Shown: positions 30,940-39,400 of the stretch, piece after piece
Layout of the letters: each line of letters opens with the position of its first letter
Position numbering within the stretch: position 1 is the first letter of the stretch
Assembly: GCA_913045265.1 (NCBI GenBank)
Contig: CAJWQX010000032.1
Span: forward strand, 1-41,970
Reading direction: 5' to 3'
From: UBA11889 sp002313255
Lineage (GTDB): Bacteria > Pseudomonadota > Gammaproteobacteria > Pseudomonadales > Azotimanducaceae
Length of the DNA: 41,970 nt
Notes under the pieces: generated by a model
Seen by the model: only the letters and a program-made list of their open reading frames with translations
Told to the model about the DNA's origin: nothing
Databases searched by the model: none
Program-made: the position numbers and the translations under genes

Positions 30940-31512
30940 ATGAATATACCTAAGCTATTATTAATTAAGCTTTTTTTCCCTTTTTTCGTTGTATCTTGTA
31001 GCTCGTTGCCACGGTCTGATCTGGCTGGCACCGCGGATTTTATACTTGAAGGTCGAATAGGAATTCGGGGAGAGGACCGAGCGACAAGCGCAAGTATTAG
31101 ATGGGTACAGTCCGAAAATAACTTCGATATGGTTCTATGGGGACCGTTAGGTCAAGGCAAGACAAGACTCTCGGGCGACACCTCATCGATGACGCTACGA
31201 ACTGCCGGCGGAGATCACTTTGAAGATGTCGTTCCGGGTGAAATATTACAGCGACATCTGGGTATTTCTGCGCCTATTGATGCCTTCAGTGTTTGGGTAC
31301 TCGGCAGACCTACAATCCATCCACCGGCACAAGGTTTCGAACGAGACGAATCTGGAGACCTTATCGCTTTCAACCAACTAGGCTTCAATTTGGCATACAG
31401 CGATTTTAGGGTTGTCGAAGGACAGCGACTGCCCCATCGGATTATTTGTTCGGAAGGAGCGACTCAGATTACGATACTGGTTAAGCGTTGGACATTGGTG
31501 CTAGCGCAGTAA
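30940..31512 (+). CDS. lolB: Outer-membrane lipoprotein insertion factor LolB
   Basis: LolB receives lipoproteins from LolA and inserts them in the outer membrane. The 190-residue product has a signal sequence ending in a lipobox (VVSC, C20). It is followed by a LolB-type barrel with FILEGRIGIRG, TSASIRWVQ and LWGPLGQGKTRLSG, and near the C-terminus QRLPHRIICSEG. The position beside hemA is conserved in gammaproteobacteria. The usual downstream ispE is absent. Confidence 0.92.
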   Translation: MNIPKLLLIKLFFPFFVVSCSSLPRSDLAGTADFILEGRIGIRGEDRATSASIRWVQSENNFDMVLWGPLGQGKTRLSGDTSSMTLRTAGGDHFEDVVPGEILQRHLGISAPIDAFSVWVLGRPTIHPPAQGFERDESGDLIAFNQLGFNLAYSDFRVVEGQRLPHRIICSEGATQITILVKRWTLVLAQ

Positions 31513-31530
31513 AAGAACGGGTTAGTTTCC

Positions 31531-31560
31531 GGCAGTCGGGACTGCTTTGTCGCTTTTCTT
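31531..31560 (+). terminator. Possible terminator after lolB
   Basis: GCAGT (31532-31536) and ACTGC (31541-31545) form a 5-bp stem with a 4-base loop, followed by a T-rich stretch at 31546-31560 broken by GTCGC. It is weak by stem length but well placed between lolB and the tRNA-Gln promoter. Confidence 0.4.
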
Positions 31561-31570
31561 TGTAATAATT

Positions 31571-31598
31571 CGATCGCGTTGACACGATCGCGTTGACA
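31571..31598 (+). repeat. Exact 14-base tandem duplication carrying TTGACA
   Basis: CGATCGCGTTGACA occurs at 31571-31584 and again at 31585-31598 with no gap. Each copy ends with a perfect sigma70 -35 hexamer. Only the second copy has a plausible -10 at suitable spacing. Confidence 0.9.
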
Positions 31599-31622
31599 CG
31601 CCACGGGCGACGAATTCAGAAT
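31593..31622 (+). promoter_or_regulatory. Probable promoter of tRNA-Gln and prs
   Basis: TTGACA at 31593-31598 is followed after 18 bases by CAGAAT (31617-31622), four of six matches to the -10 consensus. The bases after it are G+C-rich (ACCCGGCGTCGCG), like the discriminator of stringently controlled stable-RNA promoters. The -10 choice is uncertain. Confidence 0.45.
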
Positions 31623-31654
31623 ACCCGGCGTCGCGAGCCCCGACGGGTCAGTGA

Positions 31655-31729
31655 TGGGGTGTCGCCAAGTGGTAAGGCACCGGGTTTTGATCCCGGCATT
31701 CGCAGGTTCGAATCCTGCCACCCCAGCCA
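31655..31729 (+). tRNA. tRNA-Gln (anticodon TTG)
   Basis: The 75-base sequence folds as a complete cloverleaf. The acceptor TGGGGTG (31655-31661) pairs with CACCCCA (31719-31725), and the anticodon stem CCGGG/CCCGG closes a 7-base loop with TTG at 31687-31689. A T arm with GTTCGAATC follows. Discriminator G and an encoded CCA end the gene. Placement between lolB and prs is conserved in Pseudomonas. The 27-base gap to prs suggests a joint transcript that RNase processing would split. Confidence 0.97.
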
Positions 31730-31756
31730 AACAGTGCATTCAGGGAAACGGGGGTA

Positions 31757-32704
31757 ATGTTGAGTGACCTCATGATTTTCAGCGGGAGCTCGGTGTGCGA
31801 GCTTTCGCGTCGTATTGTTCGTGAATTACGGATTGAACAAGGTACGGCGCTGGTGGATCGTTTCAGTGACGGCGAAGTTAATGTTGAGATTCGGGAGAAC
31901 GTCCGTGGCAAGGACGTCTTCATAGTGCAATCGACCTGTGCGCCAACGAACGACAACATTATGGAATTGTTAATCATGGCTGACGCGATTCGTCGGGCGT
32001 CAGCACAGCGAATTACAGCGGTGATTCCCTACTTTGGATACGCGCGTCAAGACCGACGGGTGCGATCGGCACGCGTGCCGATTAGCGCGAAAGTTGTCGC
32101 AGACGCACTCACGGGAGTGGGCATCGATCGCATTATGACCGTTGATTTGCATGCGGATCAGATCCAAGGGTTTTTTAATGTGCCCGTCGACAATGTATAC
32201 GGGTCCCCTGTTCTCGTGGACCATGCTGTACAGCAGAACTATGAGAACCCGGTCGTGGTAAGTCCTGACGTGGGGGGCGTGGTGCGAGCTCGTGCGCTAG
32301 CGAAACAAATTAACGATGTTGATCTCGCCATTATCGACAAGCGTCGGGATCGGGCGAACGAATCGGAAGTAATGAATATTATTGGTGATGTCGACGGTCG
32401 TACGGCCATCCTAGTCGACGATATGGTCGATACAGCAGGTACCTTATGCAACGCGGCTCGCGCTCTGAAATCTCAAGGAGCGCGTGGTGTTGTTGCTTAC
32501 ATTACCCATGCCGTGTTGTCTGGGGACGCTGTGAATAGTATCAAGGCCTCGGACATCGACGAAATGGTCGTGACAGATACCATCCCTTTGTTTGAGGAGG
32601 CGGCGAGATGTGGCAAGATTCGCCAGCTCAGTCTCGACCGGGTCCTGGCAGAGGCGATTCGGCGGGTAAGTAACGAAGAGTCGGTCAGCGCGATGTTTCG
32701 TTAA
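31757..32704 (+). CDS. prs: Ribose-phosphate pyrophosphokinase
   Basis: Prs makes PRPP from ribose 5-phosphate and ATP, feeding nucleotide, histidine, tryptophan and NAD synthesis (NAD links it to nadD in this window). The 315-residue product equals E. coli in length. Signatures are RFSDGEVNVEIRENVRGKDV, QSTCAPTNDNIMELL, YARQDRRVRSARVPISAK, DLHADQIQGFF and the PRPP-binding VDDMVDTAGT. A GGGGG lies before the ATG. Confidence 0.98.
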   Translation: MLSDLMIFSGSSVCELSRRIVRELRIEQGTALVDRFSDGEVNVEIRENVRGKDVFIVQSTCAPTNDNIMELLIMADAIRRASAQRITAVIPYFGYARQDRRVRSARVPISAKVVADALTGVGIDRIMTVDLHADQIQGFFNVPVDNVYGSPVLVDHAVQQNYENPVVVSPDVGGVVRARALAKQINDVDLAIIDKRRDRANESEVMNIIGDVDGRTAILVDDMVDTAGTLCNAARALKSQGARGVVAYITHAVLSGDAVNSIKASDIDEMVVTDTIPLFEEAARCGKIRQLSLDRVLAEAIRRVSNEESVSAMFR

Positions 32705-32744
32705 CGACCGTCTTAGGCGGTTAGGCTATGGCATGTGTATCGAA

Positions 32745-32760
32745 GGATCGGTCTCGATCC
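32745..32760 (+). other. Short hairpin between prs and rplY
   Basis: GGATCG and CGATCC form a 6-bp stem around GTCT, 40 bases after prs and 30 before the rplY ATG. No T tract follows, so it is not a normal terminator. It could modulate rplY translation or be incidental. Confidence 0.3.
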
Positions 32761-32790
32761 GTTACAAAATCTAGTTAATGGAGAGCCGAT

Positions 32791-33492
32791 ATGGCTGATT
32801 CGATTGTGATTAAGGCCGAACGGCGCGAACAGATGGGCAAGGCCGCGAGCCGTCGCCTGCGTAAGAAGGACGACAAGGTGCCGGGTATCCTCTACGGAGG
32901 TAGCGATGACCCCATTCCCCTAGTTATGGACCACAAAGATCTCTTCAAGGCAATGCAAGACGACTCGTTCTTTTCACAGGTACTGGAAGTCTACGTTGGC
33001 AAAAAGTCTCAACAAGTGGTCGTACGGGACCTACAGCGTAATCCCGCCTCCGAGAAGGTTACTCATGTTGATTTTCTTCGAGTCCAGGCAGACAGGGAAA
33101 TCAATGTGGCAATCCCATTGCGATTCTTAAATGAGGAAGAATGCAGCGGAGTGAAAGTTGGCGGGGGAAGCATTTCGCATAATCTTACCGAGATAGAGAT
33201 TAGCTGTTTGCCTGCGAATTTACCGGAATTCGTTGAAGTTGATATGGCCGAGCTCGAAATTGGTGATTCCGTCCGATTATCGGACCTTACTGTACCGAAA
33301 GACGTAGTTATCGTTGCTTTGGCTTCCGTCGAGGAAGACCGAGACGTGCAAGTTGCAAGTGTCTTAGCTCCTCGACTTGAAATTGACGGCGACGAGGAAG
33401 GGGATGACGAAGAGGGCTCTACAACGAGTGACTCAGTTGAGAGTGGAGTTGGTGGGGACGATTCTGCAACGGACGAAGCTGACTCAGATTAA
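32791..33492 (+). CDS. rplY: 50S ribosomal protein L25, long (Ctc/TL5) form
   Basis: L25 binds 5S rRNA. The 233-residue product is the long form, with the L25 domain (about 1-95: RREQMGKAASRRLRKKD, VPGILYGG, LQRNPASEKVTHVDFLRV) and the beta-rich TL5 C-terminal domain (about 96-195). It then adds a roughly 35-residue tail of D, E, S and G (DGDEEGDDEEG onward) not seen in the short E. coli protein (94). The order prs-rplY-pth-ychF matches Pseudomonas. The ATG has GGAGAG upstream. Confidence 0.96.
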   Translation: MADSIVIKAERREQMGKAASRRLRKKDDKVPGILYGGSDDPIPLVMDHKDLFKAMQDDSFFSQVLEVYVGKKSQQVVVRDLQRNPASEKVTHVDFLRVQADREINVAIPLRFLNEEECSGVKVGGGSISHNLTEIEISCLPANLPEFVEVDMAELEIGDSVRLSDLTVPKDVVIVALASVEEDRDVQVASVLAPRLEIDGDEEGDDEEGSTTSDSVESGVGGDDSATDEADSD

Positions 33493-33518
33493 TTTCGGGC
33501 GTCGGTAGGGAGGCCGGA

Positions 33519-34121
33519 GTGGCGGACCTACGGCTGATCGTAGGACTTGGTAATCCGGGGCGTGAATATGCCTCGACCCGCCACAATGCGGGCGAACGCT
33601 GGTTACGATGTTTTTCAGATCGTTTTGAAATTGCATTAGGAGCAGAGTCTCGTTTCCTAGGTGAAAGTGGGCGTGCTGAGCTCTTTGGCCAAGAGGTGCG
33701 AGTTCTTTTCCCGACGACGTTCATGAATGCCTCGGGCGAATCTATTGGAGCAACAGCTCGTTTCTTCAAGATTGCGCCGTCCGAGATTCTTATTGTTTAC
33801 GACGACGTTGCTTTTCCGGTTGGGGTGTCCAAGATAAGGTTGGGAGGTGGGCACAATGGTCATAACGGAATTAAGAGTGCGATCGGGGCGTTCGCTGGAA
33901 CGTCTGATTTTGCACGTTTGCGAATTGGTGTAGGCCATCCAGGTGACCCGGACAGGATGACCCCGTATCTCACACGGGCGAGGATGTCGGCTGACGACCT
34001 CGATAAAGAGCGCGCGAGTGCTTGGCTAGATGACGAGGTCGTTGAATTTGCACTGTCAGGGCATTGGCAGAAAGCGATGACTCGTTTTCACGCACCCGAA
34101 GAAGGGCAGGTCGACGCTTAA
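33519..34121 (+). CDS. pth: Peptidyl-tRNA hydrolase
   Basis: Pth recycles peptidyl-tRNA released from stalled ribosomes. The 200-residue product starts at a GTG with GGGAGG about 6 bases ahead. It has LIVGLGNPGREYASTRHNAG with the catalytic histidine H22, PTTFMNASGESIG, VYDDVAFPVG with the conserved aspartate, GGGHNGHNGIKS and RLRIGVGHPG. The TAA overlaps the ychF ATG by one base. Confidence 0.97.
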   Translation: MADLRLIVGLGNPGREYASTRHNAGERWLRCFSDRFEIALGAESRFLGESGRAELFGQEVRVLFPTTFMNASGESIGATARFFKIAPSEILIVYDDVAFPVGVSKIRLGGGHNGHNGIKSAIGAFAGTSDFARLRIGVGHPGDPDRMTPYLTRARMSADDLDKERASAWLDDEVVEFALSGHWQKAMTRFHAPEEGQVDA

Positions 34122-35212
34122 TGGGATTTAATTGCGGAATCGTGGGGTTGCCGAATGTTGGCAAGTCCACGTTATTTAATGCGCTCACCAACGCGAAAGT
34201 TGAGGCGGAGAATTTCCCTTTCTGTACGATCGAGCCGAATACGGGCGTTGTACCGGTTCCGGACCCTAGGTTGGATCGCCTTGCAGAGATCGTTCGGCCG
34301 GAGCGAGTAATTCCTAGTGTCATGGAATTTGTTGATATCGCTGGCCTGGTAGCAGGTGCCTCCGAAGGTGAGGGGCTCGGTAATCAGTTTCTGGCGCACG
34401 TTCGAGAAACGCAAGCAATTGCCCACGTAGTTCGTTGTTTCGAGGATGCAAACGTCGTTCATGTTTCTGGCCGCGTATCGCCGGCAGACGATATCGGAAT
34501 CATCGATACGGAATTAGCCTTGGCGGATCTCGATACCGCTGGTCGCGTTCACGATAGGCTGAGGCGAATGGCCAATGCCGGGGATAAAGACGCGCGAAAG
34601 ACCATGGAGGTCGTCGATAAAGTAATAGCGGCGCTTGATGATGGGATATGCGTGCGAAATTTGGGTCTCGATGAGCGTTCCCGGACGGCAATTGAAGATT
34701 GTCATTTCATTACCGCCAAACCAGTCATGTATATCGCAAACGTTGCTGAAGACGGATTTGTCGACAACCCGTTGTTGACAGAAGTCGCGTCTCTTGCAGA
34801 CTCGGATGGTTCGGCGTTAGTTCCGGTATGCAACAAAATTGAGTCGGAAATCGCGGAACTTGACGACAGCGAAAAACTGGAATTCATCTCCGATCTTGGC
34901 GTCGATGAACCGGGACTTAATCGTGTCATTCGCGCTGGCTATCGACTCCTGGGTCTTCAAAGTTACTTTACGGCGGGTCCAGAAGAGGCGCGTGCCTGGA
35001 CGATTCCGGTGGGCACATTGGCGCCTGCCGCTGCCGGTGTCATTCACACCGACTTTGAGAAAGGTTTTATTCGCGCGGAGGTAATTGCCTACGAGGACTT
35101 TGTACAACACGGGGGCGAGTTGGCGGCTCGGGAAGCAGGGCGGTGGCGCCTTGAGGGCAAGGAATACGTGGTTGCTGACGGCGATGTCGTTCACTTCCGA
35201 TTTAACGTGTGA
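34121..35212 (+). CDS. ychF: Redox-regulated ATPase YchF (Obg family)
   Basis: YchF is an Obg-family P-loop protein that prefers ATP and binds ribosomes; it is linked to oxidative stress control. The ATG at 34121 gives 363 residues, the E. coli length, beginning MGFNCGIVGLPNVGKSTLFN with the P loop at residues 8-16. DIAGLVAGASEGEGLGNQFL, a helical insert and the C-terminal TGS domain (about 280-363) are all present. The frame is open 19 codons upstream, but those residues overlap pth and are not YchF-like. Confidence 0.97.
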   Translation: MGFNCGIVGLPNVGKSTLFNALTNAKVEAENFPFCTIEPNTGVVPVPDPRLDRLAEIVRPERVIPSVMEFVDIAGLVAGASEGEGLGNQFLAHVRETQAIAHVVRCFEDANVVHVSGRVSPADDIGIIDTELALADLDTAGRVHDRLRRMANAGDKDARKTMEVVDKVIAALDDGICVRNLGLDERSRTAIEDCHFITAKPVMYIANVAEDGFVDNPLLTEVASLADSDGSALVPVCNKIESEIAELDDSEKLEFISDLGVDEPGLNRVIRAGYRLLGLQSYFTAGPEEARAWTIPVGTLAPAAAGVIHTDFEKGFIRAEVIAYEDFVQHGGELAAREAGRWRLEGKEYVVADGDVVHFRFNV

Positions 35213-35249
35213 CTCGATGGGAGTTATTGCTTCGAGACGATTGTTATCG

Positions 35250-35310
35250 AACGCTTCAAGATGCATAAACGCTGCCCTTTCGGGGATGAATGCGATCTGG
35301 ATCAAGCGTT
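35250..35310 (+). ncRNA. Candidate structured RNA between ychF and the RRM gene
   Basis: Three nested helices can form. An outer 7-bp stem pairs AACGCTT (35250-35256) with AAGCGTT (35304-35310). An 8-bp middle stem pairs AGATGCAT (35259-35266) with ATGC-G-ATCT (35290-35298), one bulged G. A tip pairs CCC (35275-35277) with GGG (35282-35284) around TTTC. No T tract follows. It begins 37 bases after the ychF stop and ends 84 bases before the RRM start. It may be a leader element of the RRM gene, a 3' element of ychF, or chance. Confidence 0.4.
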
Positions 35311-35394
35311 AAAGTAAATCCCGATGGGTCGCAAGTGACACGCCACTGAAGACGCGGTTGAGCGTGATCTTTCGGCGGTTTATGGGAGGGGATT

Positions 35395-35640
35395 GTGAAA
35401 AACAACAAACTGGGGAATCTTCTCTGGAGTGCGAAAGACGAGGAGTTGCGCGAGCTTTTCGCCGTGTTCGGATCGGTTAGCCCTGAACGCGTAATAACGG
35501 ACCGGGAAACGGGAAAGTCCCGTGGCTTTGGATTCGTTGAGATGGAGGATGGTGCGGACGAGGCGATTGCGGAACTTAACGGCCACGAAATGGATTCTCG
35601 ACCACTACGGGTTAGTGAGGCCCGCGGGAACGATAGATAG
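35395..35640 (+). CDS. Small single-RRM RNA-binding protein
   Basis: The 81-residue product is almost entirely one RNA recognition motif. RNP1 is well kept (SRGFGFVEM, residues 42-50), as are DEELRELFAVFGSV and VITDRETGK. RNP2 is degenerate: the position usually reading IYVGNL reads NKLGNL (4-9), so the aromatic RNA-stacking residue is lost. The start is GTG with a strong GGGAGGGG just upstream. Similar stand-alone RRM proteins occur in many marine and freshwater bacteria, often cold-linked; the role here is unknown. Confidence 0.85.
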   Translation: MKNNKLGNLLWSAKDEELRELFAVFGSVSPERVITDRETGKSRGFGFVEMEDGADEAIAELNGHEMDSRPLRVSEARGNDR

Positions 35641-35649
35641 TTCGGCGAC

Positions 35650-36117
35650 CTATGACGGGTCGCTGATGCCGTCTGTTCGAAAGGCGAGCACGTTGGTGCA
35701 CCATGGCGGACTTATGGATTGGTGGGGTTTGGGAGGGGTCACTGGTGGGCCTACAAGCGTTGTGACGACACCTTCTCGTTGAACGTAGGCATGTTCAGCA
35801 TACGCTGCCACATAAATTTTTAGGCGGTGGCTTGTGGGCCCTTGTTCTGGAAACGGAACGATTCGATCAAAGAGTTCTAGGCAGTCGTTATACGACGGGG
35901 GGCGTGGATACATCCAATGGGTTTCACTCGCGACGATCCACCAATCCGTGTCTTCGTTGATATCAACGTGCTCTGCGCCTAACACCACCGCAGCGAAGGC
36001 AATATTTGATGCAATAACGCAGCCCTTTGACGCGTCGCCGGCGAACAGTTCACGGCTGCGTCTTCGTGCAAATTTAATGGCTTCGTTCTTCACATCAAGA
36101 TCGGTAAACCGAGCCAT
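35650..36117 (-). CDS. Hypothetical protein, no family recognised
   Basis: This 155-residue frame starts at an ATG and ends 9 bases from the 3' end of the RRM gene, in convergent orientation. It has no signal peptide or membrane segment. The N-terminus is basic (KNEAIKFARRRSRELF), the middle contains DINEDTDWWIVASETHWMYP, and the last third is proline-rich. Two tryptophan-rich spots and EHAYVQREGV may be useful search seeds. I recognise no motif. The opposite strand has only a 109-codon frame without better support. Confidence 0.5.
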   Translation of the reverse strand: MARFTDLDVKNEAIKFARRRSRELFAGDASKGCVIASNIAFAAVVLGAEHVDINEDTDWWIVASETHWMYPRPPSYNDCLELFDRIVPFPEQGPTSHRLKIYVAAYAEHAYVQREGVVTTLVGPPVTPPKPHQSISPPWCTNVLAFRTDGISDPS

Positions 36118-36337
36118 GCTCAGCGTAAGATCACAGGGCCTCGTCGTTAAGGCGCCAAACTAACGTGATTGTGGCGTTGGCGTTCGATATAACCCTTCTA
36201 AGTGCCAATAGTAAGGAGAAGGTTGGGCGGTTTCCATTTGTTACGGGAGCCATCGAAATGACACCGAGTTTCTTATGGCTTTCCCGCTAAAGCGAGGGGG
36301 GGGTCAGGTCCTATATACGTTACAACCAAGATACAAG

Positions 36338-36365
36338 TTGACACTAATGAGTCATTATGATTAAT
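36338..36365 (+). promoter_or_regulatory. Probable receptor-gene promoter with palindromic operator
   Basis: TTGACA (36338-36343) and ATTAAT (36360-36365) are separated by 16 bases. The spacer contains the perfect palindrome TAATGA-G-TCATTA (36345-36357), and a repressor bound there would block polymerase. The site is A+T-rich and includes CATTAT next to GATTAA, loosely like the hexamers of a Fur box, but it does not match the full Fur consensus. The rest of the 286-base gap holds a hairpin AGCCAT (36248-36253) with ATGGCT (36275-36280); I see no known riboswitch. Confidence 0.5.
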
Positions 36366-36403
36366 GCTTAAACGGGAACAAGGTCAGAATTTTGGGAGAG
36401 GTA

Positions 36404-39400
36404 ATGCACACAAATAAACCACGAAACAGTGCAGTACCGGGACGCCTTCTGTTGAGAGGAATGTCCTGGTTTGTATTAGGTGCGTTGGCATGGTCTTACC
36501 AGGTACAAGCAGATGATGATGCAGACGACATGATCGAAGAGATCATTGTCACGGGATCTTTGATCAAGCGTGATAACTTTGACTCGGCATCACCTTTGCA
36601 GGTCCTGGAGGCAGCAGAAATTGAAGCTGAAGCCACGCCGGCACTTGGGGAGATCATTTATAACCAGACTTTCAACTATGGTTCGGACGCGTTTTCGTCG
36701 CACTACTCGGTAACCAACCCAGAAGGAAACCGAACGGGGGCGAACTTCCGTGGTTTGGGTGGGGGCGCGACGCTCACCCTGTTGGACGGTAAACGGGTGC
36801 TCGATAGCAACCTGAACAACCTTATTCCACAGATCGCGATCGAGCGTATTGATATTCTCAAAGACGGGGCGTCGGCCATCTATGGCTCGGACGCGGTCGC
36901 AGGGGTTATCAACGTGATTCCCAAGAAGGCGTTTCAGGGCGCTGAAATCGGCGCGTTCTTTAACACCGACCACCACCGCGATCATGATGAATACGTCGTA
37001 AACTTTATTATCGGCGACACCATGGACCGAGGGTATTTCACCCTCGCGATGGAGCATCGCGAGAGGACGGGACTAGCCCAAACAGAGCGTGCCAACCTCC
37101 TTGGACGCAGCGTATCGAGTTCAGGTACCGGTAACCCAGGTTCTTATAACGTGCCGGTCCGCGATGCAGCGGGTGCCATTACGGGGGTGCAGCAGACGGC
37201 GGACCCTGGCTGCGGCGTGGCCGAGAGCCCCGGTGGCAATGGTTCCGACCAAGTCGGCAACGTGCGCAACAACATTAGCGGGCGCCTTTCTGGAGCCATA
37301 TGTCGGTTTGAGTTTGGCGAGTTCTTTAACTTCGTCTCGCCCAACAAGGTTCTGAATACGTATTTGAATTACGAGTATCAGATCAACGATCAAATGGTTT
37401 ACACCTCGGACATCATTTATTCGCGGCAACGATCGCAAAGTCGGGGATCCCCCACCAACCCGGGTGGTCGTATTCGAGACATTAACCTGATCCTTGGCGG
37501 GATCATGGGCGACCATCCAGGTAACCCATACCGGGCGTTCTATGATCGCGACGGGGACGGCGCTGTTGATGCGAGTGGAAATGAATTGCTGTTTGCTGCC
37601 GACGCAAACGCTGACGGTGTTCCCGATCGAGACGATGCCGGTGCGGTCATTCTGGCTGATCAGCCATTCAGTTCTGCGTCGGGTATTCCCTTTAACGAAG
37701 ACGTGACAATTGCCGCGTTACGTTTGTTCGGAAAATTGGGAACGTTACCCAATAACCTTGATGCGTCGGGTGCGAACATCGGATACGCGACCTACGACAT
37801 CAACACCTATCGCATGAATCACTCGATCCTTTACAACTTTGATAACGGGTGGGATTTGACCGGGACCGCGAGTTTGCAACAGAACGTCGACCTTCGGTTC
37901 CGCAAGAACCAGAGTTATCGAGCGGTGCTGCTGGGTCTCCAGGGGATGATCGGTCCTGAGCCGGGCATAACGGAACTTGCCGACTCATACCGGTACTACA
38001 ACCCGTTTTCAACCAGCGCGCTTAACTGTGAGAACCGTGTCTGTACGGATCCGGGCGCATGGAGAGATCCGAATTTGGGCGATTATCCGAATACGCAGTT
38101 TGTTGCCGATTCGATCGACATCAACGCGATTCGCTTGCTCAAAACCAAATTGCTCACGTACGACGTGCTTGCTACCGGGGAATTACACGAAGGTTGGGCA
38201 GGTTCGATTGATGGGGCATTTGGCCTCGAATACCGAAAAACCAGGTTGATCTGGGACGCCAGGAGCGACGAGAACCAGTGCAACAACTGGTATGACGCGT
38301 GTTCGCTCGATTACGGGGCGACAGACTCCGTGCAATCGGCGTTCGCAGAAATCGCTCTGCCGTTGGTTGATGACGACCAATTTGGCTACGCTGAGATGCA
38401 AATTGCCGGACGGTATTCGTCTTACGCCGGGATCGGTTCTTCGTACGACCCAAAAATTGCCATTCGGTGGCAGCCGTTAGACTGGTTAGCGATCAGAGGT
38501 TCTTTCTCGACAGCGTTTATTGCTCCGAGCATGGCCCAGCGGTTTACGCCCAAGAGTTCGTTCTTGCAGTCGACCAACGACCTGTTGTTTAACGACCGCG
38601 AAGCGACGTATCGAACCAACGTGTTCCAAGGCAATCCCGATCTCGAACCGGAGCAAGCGGAAATCACAAACGTCGGCTTTTCTGTAGCACTGGACGAATT
38701 TTGTGACAACTGTGATCTCAACTTTGGGGTCGACTACTCCAACTTCTTCTTCGAAGATCGAATCACCTTGCTCAGAGGACCGCGGGTCGTTGATGCGGAT
38801 TTTTCCAAGTTCTTGGAAGCGTATCCGCAAGCCGACCTGACTAATGTCAGTCGTGACGATGCCGTTGCTTGGCTCAATTGTTGTGCCAACCCAAACATCG
38901 TTCGGGGCGGCGCGCCGTCTTACACGATCGTTCAGGTGAACGCGTACTACTTGAACGCGCAGGTAATGGAACACACGGCGATCGACGTTTACGCCGATTA
39001 CACCTGGCATAGCGACGAATACGGCAGCATACGCGTCGGGATCGAAGCCACGCATATCGACGAGTTCAGTTATGACTTGGGCGGTGGTGTGACAGGCGAT
39101 GCGGTTGGTAAACAAAATCTTGGTATTGACGTCATCCCGACGCTGCCCGAGCAGCGTGCGATCGCGACCGTGAACTGGTCCAGGGATAACACCAACTTGT
39201 TACTGCGAGCGCGCTGGAACAAGGAAGTGGATGCCGCCTGGACCGCGACAGACATCGATGCACTGACCTACATCGACCTTACCTACACCCATCGGTTAGA
39301 TGGATTGACGGGTAGTGGTAGCAATACGGTGCTTGAGATCGGCGGACGAAATATCACTGACCAATATCCCACGCCGTTGGGTGCGTTTGGAGCCTCGATC

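Noticed and set aside
36338..36365. Fur box
   Set aside because: Two adjacent hexamers are Fur-like but the full 19-base pattern is not there. Kept only as an unidentified palindromic operator.
36118..36403. Cobalamin or TPP riboswitch ahead of the receptor
   Set aside because: I looked for the conserved boxes of both and found neither; only a short AGCCAT/ATGGCT hairpin is present.
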